Part shown: positions 7,115 to 17,152 of the stretch, in pieces
Layout of the letters: every line of letters starts with the position of its first letter
Numbering within the stretch: position 1 is the stretch's first letter
Assembly: GCA_009772925.1 (NCBI GenBank)
Contig: WOUQ01000004.1
Location: 256,123 to 320,122 of the forward strand
From: a bacterium
Lineage (GTDB): Bacteria > Pseudomonadota > Gammaproteobacteria > Burkholderiales > Thiobacillaceae
Direction of reading: 5' to 3'
Length of the DNA: 64,000 nt
The notes under the pieces: generated by a model
The model's database searches: none
The model's input: the letters and a program-made list of their open reading frames with translations, nothing else
Told to the model about the DNA's origin: nothing
Made by a program: the position numbers and the translations under genes

Positions 7115-8236
7115 GTGGGCACCACGAACAACTGGATGGACGGCTGGCTGGAATCGCAGCAGAAATACTGGACTGCCTGGGCGGATATGGCCCAGCGCGG
7201 CATGAAGGCGCCGGAGGCGCCGAAGAACCCCCTGGCCGAAGGCCTGAACCAGTGGTGGCAGGCGCTGTCGCCGATGACGCCGCCGGTCGGCCGGGAAGTG
7301 TTCGACCGCCTCATGGATGTCAGCAAGGGCTACTTCAGCCTGGCCGAGCAGTTCATGGGGGGAGCCAAGAATGCGGGCGGCATGGACGCCGTCAACGGCT
7401 GGCTGGACGGCATGCAGAAGATGTGGAGCGACTGGTCCCAGGCCGGCGCCGCCTTCCGTCCGGAGGCCTTCTTCCCGCAGAACCAGTTCAAGGGCCTGAC
7501 CACCTTCTGGGACCTGCCCATGGACACCTGGAACCGGCTCGCCGCCAACATCATGCCCATGCCCGGCGACTTCACCCAGGCTTTCCATCCCGAGGGCAGC
7601 CACGCGGTGAAGGACCAGGTCAACAAGTTCCTCTCCATTCCCGCTGTCGGCTACACGCGGGAAGCCCAGGAGCAGTACCAGATCCTGGCGCAGCGCCAGA
7701 TGGACTACATGGGCGCCATGCAGGCCTACCAGGGCGCCTTCGGCAAGCTCGGCTTCGAGACCACCAAGCAGTTCCAGCAATCGCTGCAAGAACGCGCCAA
7801 GGAGGGCAAGCCCATCTCCTCGCTGCGCGAGCTGTACGACCAGTGGGTGGAAATGAGCGAGGCCGCCTACGCCGATTTCGTCATGACCCAGGAATACCAG
7901 ACCCTCTACGGCCGCCTGGTGAACACCCTGCTGGCGGTGAAACAGCAGATGGCGCGCATGGTCGACCAGACCCTGGAAGCCATGCACATGCCTACCCACG
8001 CCGAGATCAGCACCCTGCAATGCCGGCAGCAGGAGTTGCGTCGCGACAACCTGAAGTTACACAAGGAAATCAAGGCGATGCAGACACAACTTGAAGCTTT
8101 GCGTAAGACATTGTTGCAAGGCAAGGTGGAGGTCGAAGCCGACGCAGAGCCGAAAGCCAAGCGTGCCGGCACGGCCAGGTCCGCCGCCGCGAAACCGACA
8201 GCCACCAAGCGCGCCCCCGCCGCCAAATCCAAGTAA
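7115..8236 (+). CDS. phaE: Class III PHA synthase subunit PhaE
   Basis: Non-catalytic partner of the class III synthase; it activates PhaC. The 373-residue product has the N-terminal MGTTNNWMDGWLESQQKYW region and a helical body rich in Trp, Gln and Met. A coiled-coil-like segment follows near residues 295-335 (QCRQQELRRDNLKLHKEIK), then a Lys/Ala-rich C-terminal tail. The GTG at 7115 is preceded by a strong AAGGAGGG site. The frame is open from 7100, but that start would lie upstream of the ribosome-binding site. It is followed after 15 bases by phaC and is probably repressed through the upstream PhaR-type sites. Confidence 0.92.
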   Translation: MGTTNNWMDGWLESQQKYWTAWADMAQRGMKAPEAPKNPLAEGLNQWWQALSPMTPPVGREVFDRLMDVSKGYFSLAEQFMGGAKNAGGMDAVNGWLDGMQKMWSDWSQAGAAFRPEAFFPQNQFKGLTTFWDLPMDTWNRLAANIMPMPGDFTQAFHPEGSHAVKDQVNKFLSIPAVGYTREAQEQYQILAQRQMDYMGAMQAYQGAFGKLGFETTKQFQQSLQERAKEGKPISSLRELYDQWVEMSEAAYADFVMTQEYQTLYGRLVNTLLAVKQQMARMVDQTLEAMHMPTHAEISTLQCRQQELRRDNLKLHKEIKAMQTQLEALRKTLLQGKVEVEADAEPKAKRAGTARSAAAKPTATKRAPAAKSK

Positions 8237-8251
8237 TCCAGGAGACCCCCC

Positions 8252-9319
8252 ATGCTGCCCTTCGACATGCGCCCCGACGCCGTCATGCAGGAACTCATGG
8301 CCTACGGCCAGAAGCTCTCGCACGGCATGAAGAACCTGATGGAAGTCGGCGAGATTTCCTCCGGCGTCACGCCCAAGACCGTGGTCCACCAGGAAGACAA
8401 GCTGACCCTGTACCGCTTCGAGAACCCCAACAAGGGCGCGGTGCCCAGCAAGACGCCCCTGCTCATCGTCTACGCCCTGGTGAACAGGCCCTACATGACC
8501 GACATCCAGGAAAACCGCTCCACCGTGCGTGCCCTCATGGATGCCGGCCAGGACGTCTATCTGGTGGACTGGGGCTATCCGGACCGGGCCGACCGCTACC
8601 TCACCCTGGACGACTACATCAACGGCTACCTGGACCGCTGCGTCGACGTCATCTGCGAGCGCCACCGCATCGACAAGATCAACCTCCTCGGCATCTGCCA
8701 GGGCGGTACCTTCTCCCTGTGCTATTCCTCCCTGCATCCGGACAAGGTGAAGAACCTGGTCACCATGGTCACCCCGGTGGATTTCCAGACCCCGGACAAC
8801 ATGCTCTCCCACTGGGTGCAACAGGTGGACGCGGACCTGGTGGTGGACACCCTGGGCAACGTGCCCGGCGAGATGCTCAACTGGACCTTCCTCAACCTCA
8901 AGCCCTACCAGCTCATGGGCCAGAAGTACCTGGGCCTGCTCGACACCCTGGACGACCCGGAAGCCCTGAAGAACTTCCTGCGCATGGAAAAGTGGATCTT
9001 CGATTCCCCCGACCAGGCCGGCGAAGCCTTCCGCCAGTTCATCAAGGACTTCTACCAGCAGAACAAGCTGTTGAAGGGCGGCCTGGAAATCGGCGAGCCG
9101 GTGAGCCTGAAGAATGTCTCCATGCCGGTGCTCAACGTGTTCGCCGAGCAGGACCACCTGGTGCCGCCCGACGCCTCCCGCGCCATGCGCGGCAAGCTGG
9201 GCACCAAGGATTACACCGAGCTGTCCTTCCCCGGCGGCCACATCGGCATCTACGTCAGCGGCAAGGCCCAGAAGACCGTGCCGCCGGCCATCGGCAAGTG
9301 GCTGGACGAACGCGACTGA
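8252..9319 (+). CDS. phaC: Class III poly(3-hydroxyalkanoate) synthase subunit PhaC
   Basis: Catalytic subunit that polymerises (R)-3-hydroxyacyl-CoA at the granule surface. The 355-residue length is diagnostic of class III. The lipase-like box is GICQGG with the nucleophile at Cys149, and the triad is completed by Asp301 (FAEQDHLVPP) and His330 (FPGGHIGIYVSGKAQ). An AGGAG site precedes the ATG. With phaE, phaA, phaB, phaR and the phasin gene, a complete acetyl-CoA-to-PHB route is present. Confidence 0.97.
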   Translation: MLPFDMRPDAVMQELMAYGQKLSHGMKNLMEVGEISSGVTPKTVVHQEDKLTLYRFENPNKGAVPSKTPLLIVYALVNRPYMTDIQENRSTVRALMDAGQDVYLVDWGYPDRADRYLTLDDYINGYLDRCVDVICERHRIDKINLLGICQGGTFSLCYSSLHPDKVKNLVTMVTPVDFQTPDNMLSHWVQQVDADLVVDTLGNVPGEMLNWTFLNLKPYQLMGQKYLGLLDTLDDPEALKNFLRMEKWIFDSPDQAGEAFRQFIKDFYQQNKLLKGGLEIGEPVSLKNVSMPVLNVFAEQDHLVPPDASRAMRGKLGTKDYTELSFPGGHIGIYVSGKAQKTVPPAIGKWLDERD

Positions 9320-9351
9320 ACTGACCGGGCTTACTGAGCCGGCTTTACGTC

Positions 9352-9392
9352 AACGGCCCGACCGGGATTCCCGGTCGGGCCGTTTGTTGTTC
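9352..9392 (+). terminator. Rho-independent terminator after phaC
   Basis: AACGGCCCGACCGGGA and its complement CCCGGTCGGGCCGTT form a long near-perfect stem, followed by TTTGTTGTTCTG. It isolates the pha genes from the convergent hsdR gene, whose stop lies 3 bases further on. Confidence 0.93.
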
Positions 9393-9394
9393 TG

Positions 9395-12300
9395 TCAGGC
9401 GTAGACGCCCGCATCCCTCTCCGGGTAACTCTCATACACATGCTCGAACACCGCAGAGCATTTCTGGTTGTAGAGCTCTGGTGTATAGGCACGCGGGAGA
9501 CCGGAATCGAGCGTGTCTTCAATGGTTAGCTTGAGTTGAGAGCGGGCCGTGGATTTCTGCCGCCAGTTGAGCACAAGCAGCCCCTTCATCCTCGTCAGCA
9601 ACTCCCGCGCGACCTTCTTCACCTCGGCGCGTTCCTCTGTCGTCAATTCCGGTGCCGGCCGCGTCAGGATGTCGAAGATCACCAGTTCCTCTTCGCTCAT
9701 GTTTTCCCGCACATGTCGCTGCTGCTCTTCGTTCAGGCTGTTGGAGAGGGCCAGCAGTTCGTTGTACAGCGCCTCGATGGTGGCGCTGCCGGCGTTGTAG
9801 CTTTCGATCAACGCCTCGAACTTCTCGGCGAAGTCGGCGCGTGTGCGATTCAACTGGATCATCTTTTCCAGTTGGGCACGGATCGCGGCCTTGAGCATTT
9901 CGAGGTCGGTGTTCTTGTGCTTCGATTCCTTGAACCGCTGTGCAAGGGCCTCGAAGTTGATCTTCGAAAGATCGAGCGCGGGGGGTGACTCCACTCTGAT
10001 CGCGTGGCCGGTGATGGACTCGTCGAGCAGGATGTTGATGCGGCCCATCACCTGCGAGATGTCCGGCGGGTTCGGGTTGAGTTTGGCGCGGATCGCTTCG
10101 GCCAGCGTGGTCAGGCAGGCGACTCGGCTGGAGAATTCCAGCGCCGTCGGATCGGGCTGCACGGCGCGATAGAGCGTGCTCACCAGCCGTTCATGGGCAA
10201 AGAAGTCGCGGCGTAGCGGATCGGGGGAGATCAACGCGTTCATGCCATCCTGGATGCGCGACAGACGCTCCATGCTGCCGGCGTCCGTCGCCTCGATCTC
10301 GCTCAGCATCACCTTGTGCGCGACGCAGAAGGCCGTGGCATCGACCACCGACCTTCGCAGTTCGTCCACCAGCTGCTGCTTGTCCTTGACCGGGCTCTTG
10401 CCATCCTTGCCGGCGCCGTAGATGGCCAGCGCCTTCTCCAGCGAGGCGAAGACGTTGGCGTAGTCGACAATCACGCCACTGTGCTTGCCGGGGAAGACGC
10501 GGTTGGCACGGGCAATAGTCTGCATCAGCGTGTGGTTGCGCATCGGCTTGTCGAGATACACCGTCGAGCAGCTCGGCGCGTCGAAGCCCGTCAGCCACAT
10601 GGCGCAGACGAAGACCAGGCGCAGCGGGTCGTCGGTGTCCTTGAACTTTTCGGCCAGGCCCGGCTGCGATTCATTCATCCGCTTGCGGTGCGGCTCGATG
10701 TCGAGGCCGAGCGTCTTCATCTGCTGGATTTCGTTCTGCCCCGGCGAGACGATCACCGCCATGTCGGTACTGGTCAGCACGTCGAGTCGCTGTTTCAGCT
10801 CAGCCATGCGCAAATCGCGCCGTGCCTGTTCAGGCGTCATGCCGCCGGCGCTTGGCAGGTAATGCAGCTCGCCCAGTTCCTGCTGCACCCGCGCGGTTTC
10901 AACCGCCCAGTGCGCCTTGACCTTGTCGAACATGCGTACTGCGGTGGCCTTGTCTATGGACACCACCATCGCTTTGCCTACAAAGCCGCGCCCGAGAAAG
11001 TGCCGCACGATATCCTGCGCCACGGTTTCCAGCCGGTCGTCGCGGGTGATCAGGTGGTATTGCCGCCCTAGCACCTTCTCCAGCTTGGCTTCTTGATCGG
11101 CATCGAGGTCGGCATCCTCGATTAGTTGGTAGATGTCCTCGTTCAGGTCGGGATTAACGAGCTGCAATTCCGGCGTGCGGTTCTCGTAGAACAGCGGCAC
11201 GGTGGCGCCGTCCTCGATGGACTGCTGGAAGTCGTAGATCGAGACGTAGTCGCCGAAGACTTCCTTGGTGCGCTCCTCGCCGGCGATCAGCGGCGTGCCG
11301 GTAAAGGCCAGGAACATAGCCTTGGGCAGGGCGGCGCGCATGTTGAGGGCCAGCGTGTCGTACTGGCTGCGGTGCGCCTCGTCGGTCAGCACGATCACGT
11401 CGGAACGGTCGCACAACAACTCCGGCGTCTGGAACTTGTGGACCAGCGTGAACACGTAGCGGTGGTTGCCGCGCAACAGTTCGCGCAGGTGGGCGCCGCT
11501 GGCGGCGTGGCATGCGTCGCCCTCGGCCTCGCTCACCGCACCGGTGGTCTTGAAGGTCTTGGCAATCTGCTCATCCAGTTCCACGCGGTCGGTGACGACC
11601 ACAAAGGTCCAGTTGCCGGCCAGCTTACGCAGCACCTTCTGCGCGAAGAACACCATCGAAAAGCTCTTGCCGCTGCCCTGCGTCTGCCAGAACACGCCGC
11701 CGCGCCCGTGCCCCAGTTGGCGGGCTTCGAGCATCGAGGCAATGGCGTTATTGACGCCGAGGAACTGGTGGTTCTGGCCGATGACCTTGACCAGCCCGGC
11801 CTTGTGCTCGGAAAACAGCGTGAAGTTCTCGACCAGATCGAGCAGGCGGCTGCGGTCGCAGGTGCCGCGCAGCATCACTTCCAGCGACACGCGGCGTGGT
11901 TCGTCCTCGCTCTCGATGCGCTTCCACTCCACCCAGCGTTCCCAGTCGGCGGTGAGCGAGCCGACGCGGCTGTCGGTGCCGTTGCTGGCGATGAGCAGCG
12001 CGTTGCTCCAGAACAGCGCCTGAATCTGCTGCTTGTAGTGGGTGAGGTTTTCGTCGAAGGCCGCCCGCGCCGGCACGCCGGGTTTCTTGAGTTCGATTAC
12101 TACCCAGGGCAGGCCATTGACGAAGCCGACCAGATCGGGCCGGCAGGTGTAGAGCGCGCCGGTTACGCTGAACTGGCTGACCAGCAGGAAATCGTTGTTC
12201 TCCGGATGTTCCCAATCCACCACGCGCAGGCGTTCGGTGGTTTGCCCCCCTCTCCCGCAAGCGGGAGAGGGGCCGGGGGAGAGGGCATCCCGGTCGGGCA

Positions 12301-12616
12301 CCGACACGGTGATGCCCTCCTTGAGCAGCCGATAGACCTCGCGGTTGGCGGCCTCCAGGCTCATCGCCGAGCGGTCGCGGGTCAGTTCGTCGATAGCGGT
12401 CTGGATCGCCTCCGGCGGGAGCGTCGGGTTCAACCTGACCAACACGGCGCGCAGGCGATTGACCAATACCACCTCGCCCCTGGTTTCGCGGCCCAGCGTT
12501 CCGCCCGCACCAAAGGTTTCCTCCAGCGCTGACACCGTCTGCCAGCCCAGCGCCGCAAACAGCCCGATGGCGGGCTGCTCGACAAGCTGGTCTTCGGAGT
12601 AGGCGTGGGCAGTCAT
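9395..12616 (-). CDS. hsdR: Type I restriction enzyme, R (motor and nuclease) subunit
   Basis: Translocating and cleaving subunit of a type I restriction-modification system. The 1073-residue protein has an N-terminal nuclease region with an acidic/Lys motif near residues 165-185 (GFVNGLPWVVIELKKPGVPA). A superfamily 2 motor follows, with Walker A in WQTQGSGKSFSM and the DEAH box VLTDEAHRSQYD. Helicase motif VI-like TIARANRVFPGK lies beyond, then a helical C-terminal domain. It overlaps fic by ATGA and is last in the hsdM-hsdS-fic-hsdR order. A GC-rich palindromic repeat is inserted in frame at residues 110-124. The reading frame is otherwise intact, so the enzyme is probably functional. Confidence 0.95.
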   Translation of the reverse strand: MTAHAYSEDQLVEQPAIGLFAALGWQTVSALEETFGAGGTLGRETRGEVVLVNRLRAVLVRLNPTLPPEAIQTAIDELTRDRSAMSLEAANREVYRLLKEGITVSVPDRDALSPGPSPACGRGGQTTERLRVVDWEHPENNDFLLVSQFSVTGALYTCRPDLVGFVNGLPWVVIELKKPGVPARAAFDENLTHYKQQIQALFWSNALLIASNGTDSRVGSLTADWERWVEWKRIESEDEPRRVSLEVMLRGTCDRSRLLDLVENFTLFSEHKAGLVKVIGQNHQFLGVNNAIASMLEARQLGHGRGGVFWQTQGSGKSFSMVFFAQKVLRKLAGNWTFVVVTDRVELDEQIAKTFKTTGAVSEAEGDACHAASGAHLRELLRGNHRYVFTLVHKFQTPELLCDRSDVIVLTDEAHRSQYDTLALNMRAALPKAMFLAFTGTPLIAGEERTKEVFGDYVSIYDFQQSIEDGATVPLFYENRTPELQLVNPDLNEDIYQLIEDADLDADQEAKLEKVLGRQYHLITRDDRLETVAQDIVRHFLGRGFVGKAMVVSIDKATAVRMFDKVKAHWAVETARVQQELGELHYLPSAGGMTPEQARRDLRMAELKQRLDVLTSTDMAVIVSPGQNEIQQMKTLGLDIEPHRKRMNESQPGLAEKFKDTDDPLRLVFVCAMWLTGFDAPSCSTVYLDKPMRNHTLMQTIARANRVFPGKHSGVIVDYANVFASLEKALAIYGAGKDGKSPVKDKQQLVDELRRSVVDATAFCVAHKVMLSEIEATDAGSMERLSRIQDGMNALISPDPLRRDFFAHERLVSTLYRAVQPDPTALEFSSRVACLTTLAEAIRAKLNPNPPDISQVMGRINILLDESITGHAIRVESPPALDLSKINFEALAQRFKESKHKNTDLEMLKAAIRAQLEKMIQLNRTRADFAEKFEALIESYNAGSATIEALYNELLALSNSLNEEQQRHVRENMSEEELVIFDILTRPAPELTTEERAEVKKVARELLTRMKGLLVLNWRQKSTARSQLKLTIEDTLDSGLPRAYTPELYNQKCSAVFEHVYESYPERDAGVYA
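12245..12286 (-). repeat. GC-rich palindromic repeat, copy A, inside hsdR
   Basis: CCCCTCTCCCGC-AA-GCGGGAGAGGGG followed by CCGGGGGAGAGGG. It belongs to the same family as copies B to G in this window. It adds the peptide [12 protein letters not shown] without breaking the hsdR frame. Confidence 0.85.
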
Positions 12617-13965
12617 GCGCTCGATTTTGACAGCGCATTGAGCCGTTCACGCAAATCCGCCGGGGCATAAAACACAAAGGCATTGCCCTGTTTGGTCTTT
12701 TCCAGCAGGCCCAGCGCTTCCAGCGCCAACAAATCCTGGCGCGCCGTTTGGTACACCACGGCGTGCGAGCGCTGGTGCGCGTCCACCCGATACGCCTCGC
12801 CCGCATTGCGCAAGGCATGGTTCAGCAATGCCGTCTGCCGGTGATTGAAGCGCCCGCGCAAGTTGGCCGAACTGGCCAGCATGCGCTCGGTTTCCTTCTG
12901 CTCCTGCGACTTCTTCGCCACGTACGCATGCAAGGCGGCTATTGCCTGGCGGAGGGTCTGCAACTGGTGCAGCAGAAAGTAGGTGGTGTCGTTCTTGTCG
13001 GTTTCCGTGTGCAGGTAGGCGCGCATGTACTGCGCCGGTGCCTTGCGCAGGATGTGGCTGATCGACGTGTACTCCATCAGCCAATAGCCGCTTTTCGCCA
13101 TCGACCAGTAAAACAGCGCCCGCGCCGTGCGGCCGTTGCCGTCGGCAAACGGGTGGTCGTAGCCCACCATGAAATGCAGCAGGATCGCGCGCAGCACCGG
13201 ATGCACGAAGGGCAGCGACGCCTCATCGGCATTGGCGAAATCGCACAGCCGCTGCATGCGTTCCGGCAGTTCGGTGTGCCGGGGCGGTTCGTGCAACAAG
13301 GTGTTGTCGCGGGTATCGACCACATGCACCGCGTCATCGCGCCGGTAGCGGCCGGCATCCTGCGGGTCATCCAGCGTGTCTTCCGTCAGCATCCGGTGCA
13401 GTTCCAGCACATGCGCGGGCGTCAACTTCACCGCCCGCAGCGAACGCAGGTGTTCCATGGCCCGGTAGTTGTTGAAGATCATCCGCTCGCTCAGGTCGCG
13501 CGGCTTGCGCCCGCTGCGCAGCATGGCTGCCGCCACCTTGCGCGTCGTCGAAGCGCCTTCCAACTGGCTGGAAGTGATCGCCTCCTCGATCAACGAGCTG
13601 ATCAGATAGCGTTGGGATTCCGCCTGCAGCGGCGCATCGCCAGCGGCGCGAATCTGCCCGGCCGCATCGCGGTCGATGTGGTGCAGGTCAATCGACACCG
13701 GGTTGGGCGTGGCAAAGACAAACGGCGCACCCTGCTTGTCCAGCAACGGCAAGGATTGAAATGAGGCCGCCCGCGCCAACGTCACCGCCGCCCACCATTC
13801 CGCGTGTGTCAGCCCGTCCGGGGCGGAACGCCGGCGCAGTTCGTCCCAGTGCAGATACTTCCCGGCGGGCAGCGGATTGACATGCTGAATGACCGCCTCC
13901 ATGCGAGCGGGCGGGAGCTGCGTGAAGACGGTTTCCAATGCAGGGGCGGGTTCCGGGAGGCGCAT
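12613..13965 (-). CDS. Fic-domain protein with C-terminal winged-helix-like region
   Basis: Fic enzymes usually transfer AMP from ATP to a hydroxyl on a target protein. The 450-residue product carries an intact catalytic motif HPFADGNGRTAR near residues 269-281. An (S/T)xxxE(G/N) inhibitory motif (SSQLEG) near residue 133 lies before the Fic core, as in self-inhibited class II Fic proteins. After the Fic core a charged linker leads to residues about 370-450, which look like a winged helix (RQTALLNHALRNAG, TARQDLLALEALGLLEK, GNAFVFYAP). The gene lies between hsdS and hsdR, overlaps hsdR by 4 bases, and has its own promoter between two palindromes. That makes autoregulation plausible; toxin, antitoxin or restriction-control roles are inference. 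A start at residue 22 is also possible. Confidence 0.9.
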   Translation of the reverse strand: MRLPEPAPALETVFTQLPPARMEAVIQHVNPLPAGKYLHWDELRRRSAPDGLTHAEWWAAVTLARAASFQSLPLLDKQGAPFVFATPNPVSIDLHHIDRDAAGQIRAAGDAPLQAESQRYLISSLIEEAITSSQLEGASTTRKVAAAMLRSGRKPRDLSERMIFNNYRAMEHLRSLRAVKLTPAHVLELHRMLTEDTLDDPQDAGRYRRDDAVHVVDTRDNTLLHEPPRHTELPERMQRLCDFANADEASLPFVHPVLRAILLHFMVGYDHPFADGNGRTARALFYWSMAKSGYWLMEYTSISHILRKAPAQYMRAYLHTETDKNDTTYFLLHQLQTLRQAIAALHAYVAKKSQEQKETERMLASSANLRGRFNHRQTALLNHALRNAGEAYRVDAHQRSHAVVYQTARQDLLALEALGLLEKTKQGNAFVFYAPADLRERLNALSKSSA

Positions 13966-13967
13966 TC

Positions 13968-13995
13968 TCTACTAAATTGCAATTAGATTAGTAGG
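13968..13995. promoter_or_regulatory. Palindromic operator 1, at the fic start
   Basis: TCTACTAA-N12-TTAGTAGG, a 28-bp inverted repeat ending 2 bases before the fic ATG. It covers the expected transcription start and leader of fic-hsdR. A second copy with identical half-site spacing lies 58 bp away, centre to centre. Confidence 0.75.
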
Positions 13996-13999
13996 AATG

Positions 14000-14029
14000 A
14001 GTATAGGCAGGCGGATGCTGCAGTGTCTA
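14000..14029 (-). promoter_or_regulatory. Internal promoter for fic-hsdR
   Basis: On the minus strand TAGACA (14024-14029) and TATACT (14000-14005) are 18 bases apart, each one base off consensus. The -35 box overlaps operator 2 and the start point should fall within operator 1, so a protein on either site would block it. The fic message would then have almost no leader. Confidence 0.65.
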
Positions 14030-14045
14030 CTAAATTAACTGTGAA

Positions 14046-14053
<8 letters not shown>
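14026..14053. promoter_or_regulatory. Palindromic operator 2, at the hsdS stop codon
   Basis: TCTACTAA-N12-TTAGTAGA, with the same half-sites and spacing as operator 1. It includes the hsdS stop codon and the edge of the -35 box of the internal promoter. Confidence 0.75.
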
Positions 14054-15295
<1,242 letters not shown>

Positions 15296-15299
<4 letters not shown>

Positions 15300-17032
15300 G
15301 CCTCCAAAATCTCAGCGATGTTCGCGGCGATGATCTGCTCAAGTTCCCGCGCCTGGGCGTTCAGCGATTCCAGTTCCTCGTTCAGGGTTTCGAGCTGTTC
15401 CTTGAAATCTTCGTCGCTAACGTCCTCGCCCGGCGCGACACCGACGTAACGGCCGGGGTTGAGCGACCAGCCCTGGGCTTCGATCTCGGCCAGCGTCGCC
15501 GCTTTGCACAGGCCGGGGATGTCGCGGTAGGCAAGCGCCCTCTCCCCCGGCCCCTCCCCCGCTTGCGGGGGAGGGGAGAAAACCGCCTTGAGCTTGGCTG
15601 CGGTCTCGTCCCCGCCAACGGTCAGGTCGAGCGCTTCGCCGCGATACAGGCGGACGAGGTTGGCGATGAATCCGATCTGCGCCGGTGTCCAGTCGCGGTG
15701 GGCGCGATCGATCTGCCGGTAGATGTGGCGGGCGTCGATGAAGAGCACGGTGTTTGCTCGATCAACCGTTGCTCCCTCACCCCCGGCCCCTCTCCCGGGG
15801 GGAGAGGGGAGAGAAGCCTTGCCTTTGTCGAAAAACCACAGCGTGCAAGGCAGCGTGACGGTGTAGAACATGTTGGGGCCGACGGCCACCATCACATCCA
15901 CCGCCCGCGCTTCGATCAGCTTTTGCCGCAGTTCCTGCTCGCTGGAGCGGGCATCGGAGGCCGAGTTGGCCATGACGAAACCGGCGCGGCCGGTGGCGTT
16001 GAGTGCCGAATAGAAGAGCTGAATCCACAGGTAGTTGGCGTTGTCGGTGCGCGGCAGGCCAAAGGGAAAGCGGCGGCCGGCACCGACCATGTCCTTGAGC
16101 CGTTCCTTGTCCACGGCATTGACGTTGAAGGGCGGATTGGCGAGGACGAAGTCGAATGCACCTCCCTCACCCCCGGCCCCTTTCCCGGAGGGCGAGGGGA
16201 GACACGCATTGTGCGGGTCGTCGTAGTAGCTGTTGATGTTGCCGCCGTGCTTGATGTCGCCTTCCAGCCCATGCACGGCGAGGTTGAGGCGGCACAGGCG
16301 GCCGGTTTCGTCGGTCTTTTCGACGCCACAAATCGCCAGCTCGGCGGCGGGGTTCTTTTGATGCTCGGCGACGAAACGCGCCGACTGCACGAACATGCCG
16401 CCGGAGCCGCAGGCGGGATCGAGGATGCGGCCGTGGAAGGGTTCAATGATTTCGGCCAGCAGTTTGACGATGCTGGACGGCGTGTAGAACTCGCCGCCGC
16501 CCTGGCCTTCGGTCATCGCGAAGGCGCCGAGGAAGTATTCGTAGATGCGGCCGAAGGCGTCGTAGTCGAGCGTGGCCGGAATCTCGGAGACCTTCTTCAG
16601 CAGTTCCTTGAGCAGGGTGCTGGTGAACAGGTTGTAGGTCTTGGGCAGCACACCGGCGAGCTGCGGGTTGTGCTTCTCGATCTCGCGCATCGCGGCATTG
16701 ACCTTGGCGCCGATGTCGGCCACCTCGGGCAGCGTCAGCAGGTAGTCGAAGCGTGCCTCGGGGGCGAGGTAGAGGATGCCTTCGGCGTGGTAGGCGGCGG
16801 GTTCATCGACCCGGCTACCGCGCCGGGACGATGCGCTGGCGCCTTCGAGCTTGGTGCGCTGGAGGGCGAAGCGGACTTCGGCAAAGCGCAGGAAGATCAG
16901 GCCGAGGATGGGGCCGGAGTATTCCTGCGCCTTGAGGCCGGAATTGGCGCGGAACTGGTCGGCGGCATCCCACAAACGCTTTTCGAGCGAGGTGGAGGCG
17001 GCGTCTTTTTCGGAGGGGGCGATCCACAGCAT
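15296..17032 (-). CDS. hsdM: Type I restriction-modification DNA methyltransferase subunit
   Basis: N6-adenine methyltransferase of the type I system. The 578-residue protein has an N-terminal helical domain ([19 protein letters not shown]), SAM-binding motif I in [13 protein letters not shown] near residue 200, and catalytic motif IV as NPPFN near residue 300. Three GC-rich palindromic repeats are inserted in frame, at about residues 276-290, 406-420 and 484-498. They add Gly/Pro/Glu-rich loops outside the recognisable motifs. It is first in the operon and divergent from the beta-CASP gene. The start [13 protein letters not shown] is the first ATG; an earlier non-ATG start is not excluded. 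Confidence 0.94.
15538..15579 (+). repeat. GC-rich palindromic repeat, copy B, inside hsdM
   Basis: A CCCTCTCCCCCGG head is followed by the palindrome CCCCTCCCCCGC-TT-GCGGGGGAGGGG. Read on the hsdM strand it encodes [12 protein letters not shown] in frame. Confidence 0.85.
15772..15815 (+). repeat. GC-rich palindromic repeat, copy C, inside hsdM
   Basis: Same head-plus-palindrome organisation and orientation as copy B, with a shorter palindrome around CCCCTCTCCC/GGGAGAGGGG. In hsdM it encodes [13 protein letters not shown] in frame. End coordinates are accurate to a base or two. Confidence 0.8.
16163..16203 (+). repeat. GC-rich palindromic repeat, copy D, inside hsdM
   Basis: Same orientation as copies B and C, with a slightly decayed palindrome (CCCCTTTCCCGG/GGGCGAGGGG). 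In hsdM it encodes [14 protein letters not shown] just before the NPPF methylase motif. Confidence 0.8.
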
Positions 17033-17152
17033 GGGGTCGGACGTTTTCTTGGTTTTCGGTGTGGCTTAACCTTACCGTGAAAAGCCTGGCGGCGGGTTTG
17101 TGCTGTCGAATATGCCACTTTCCCAGGAGTCGATAGCGGCTATCCTGAAATC

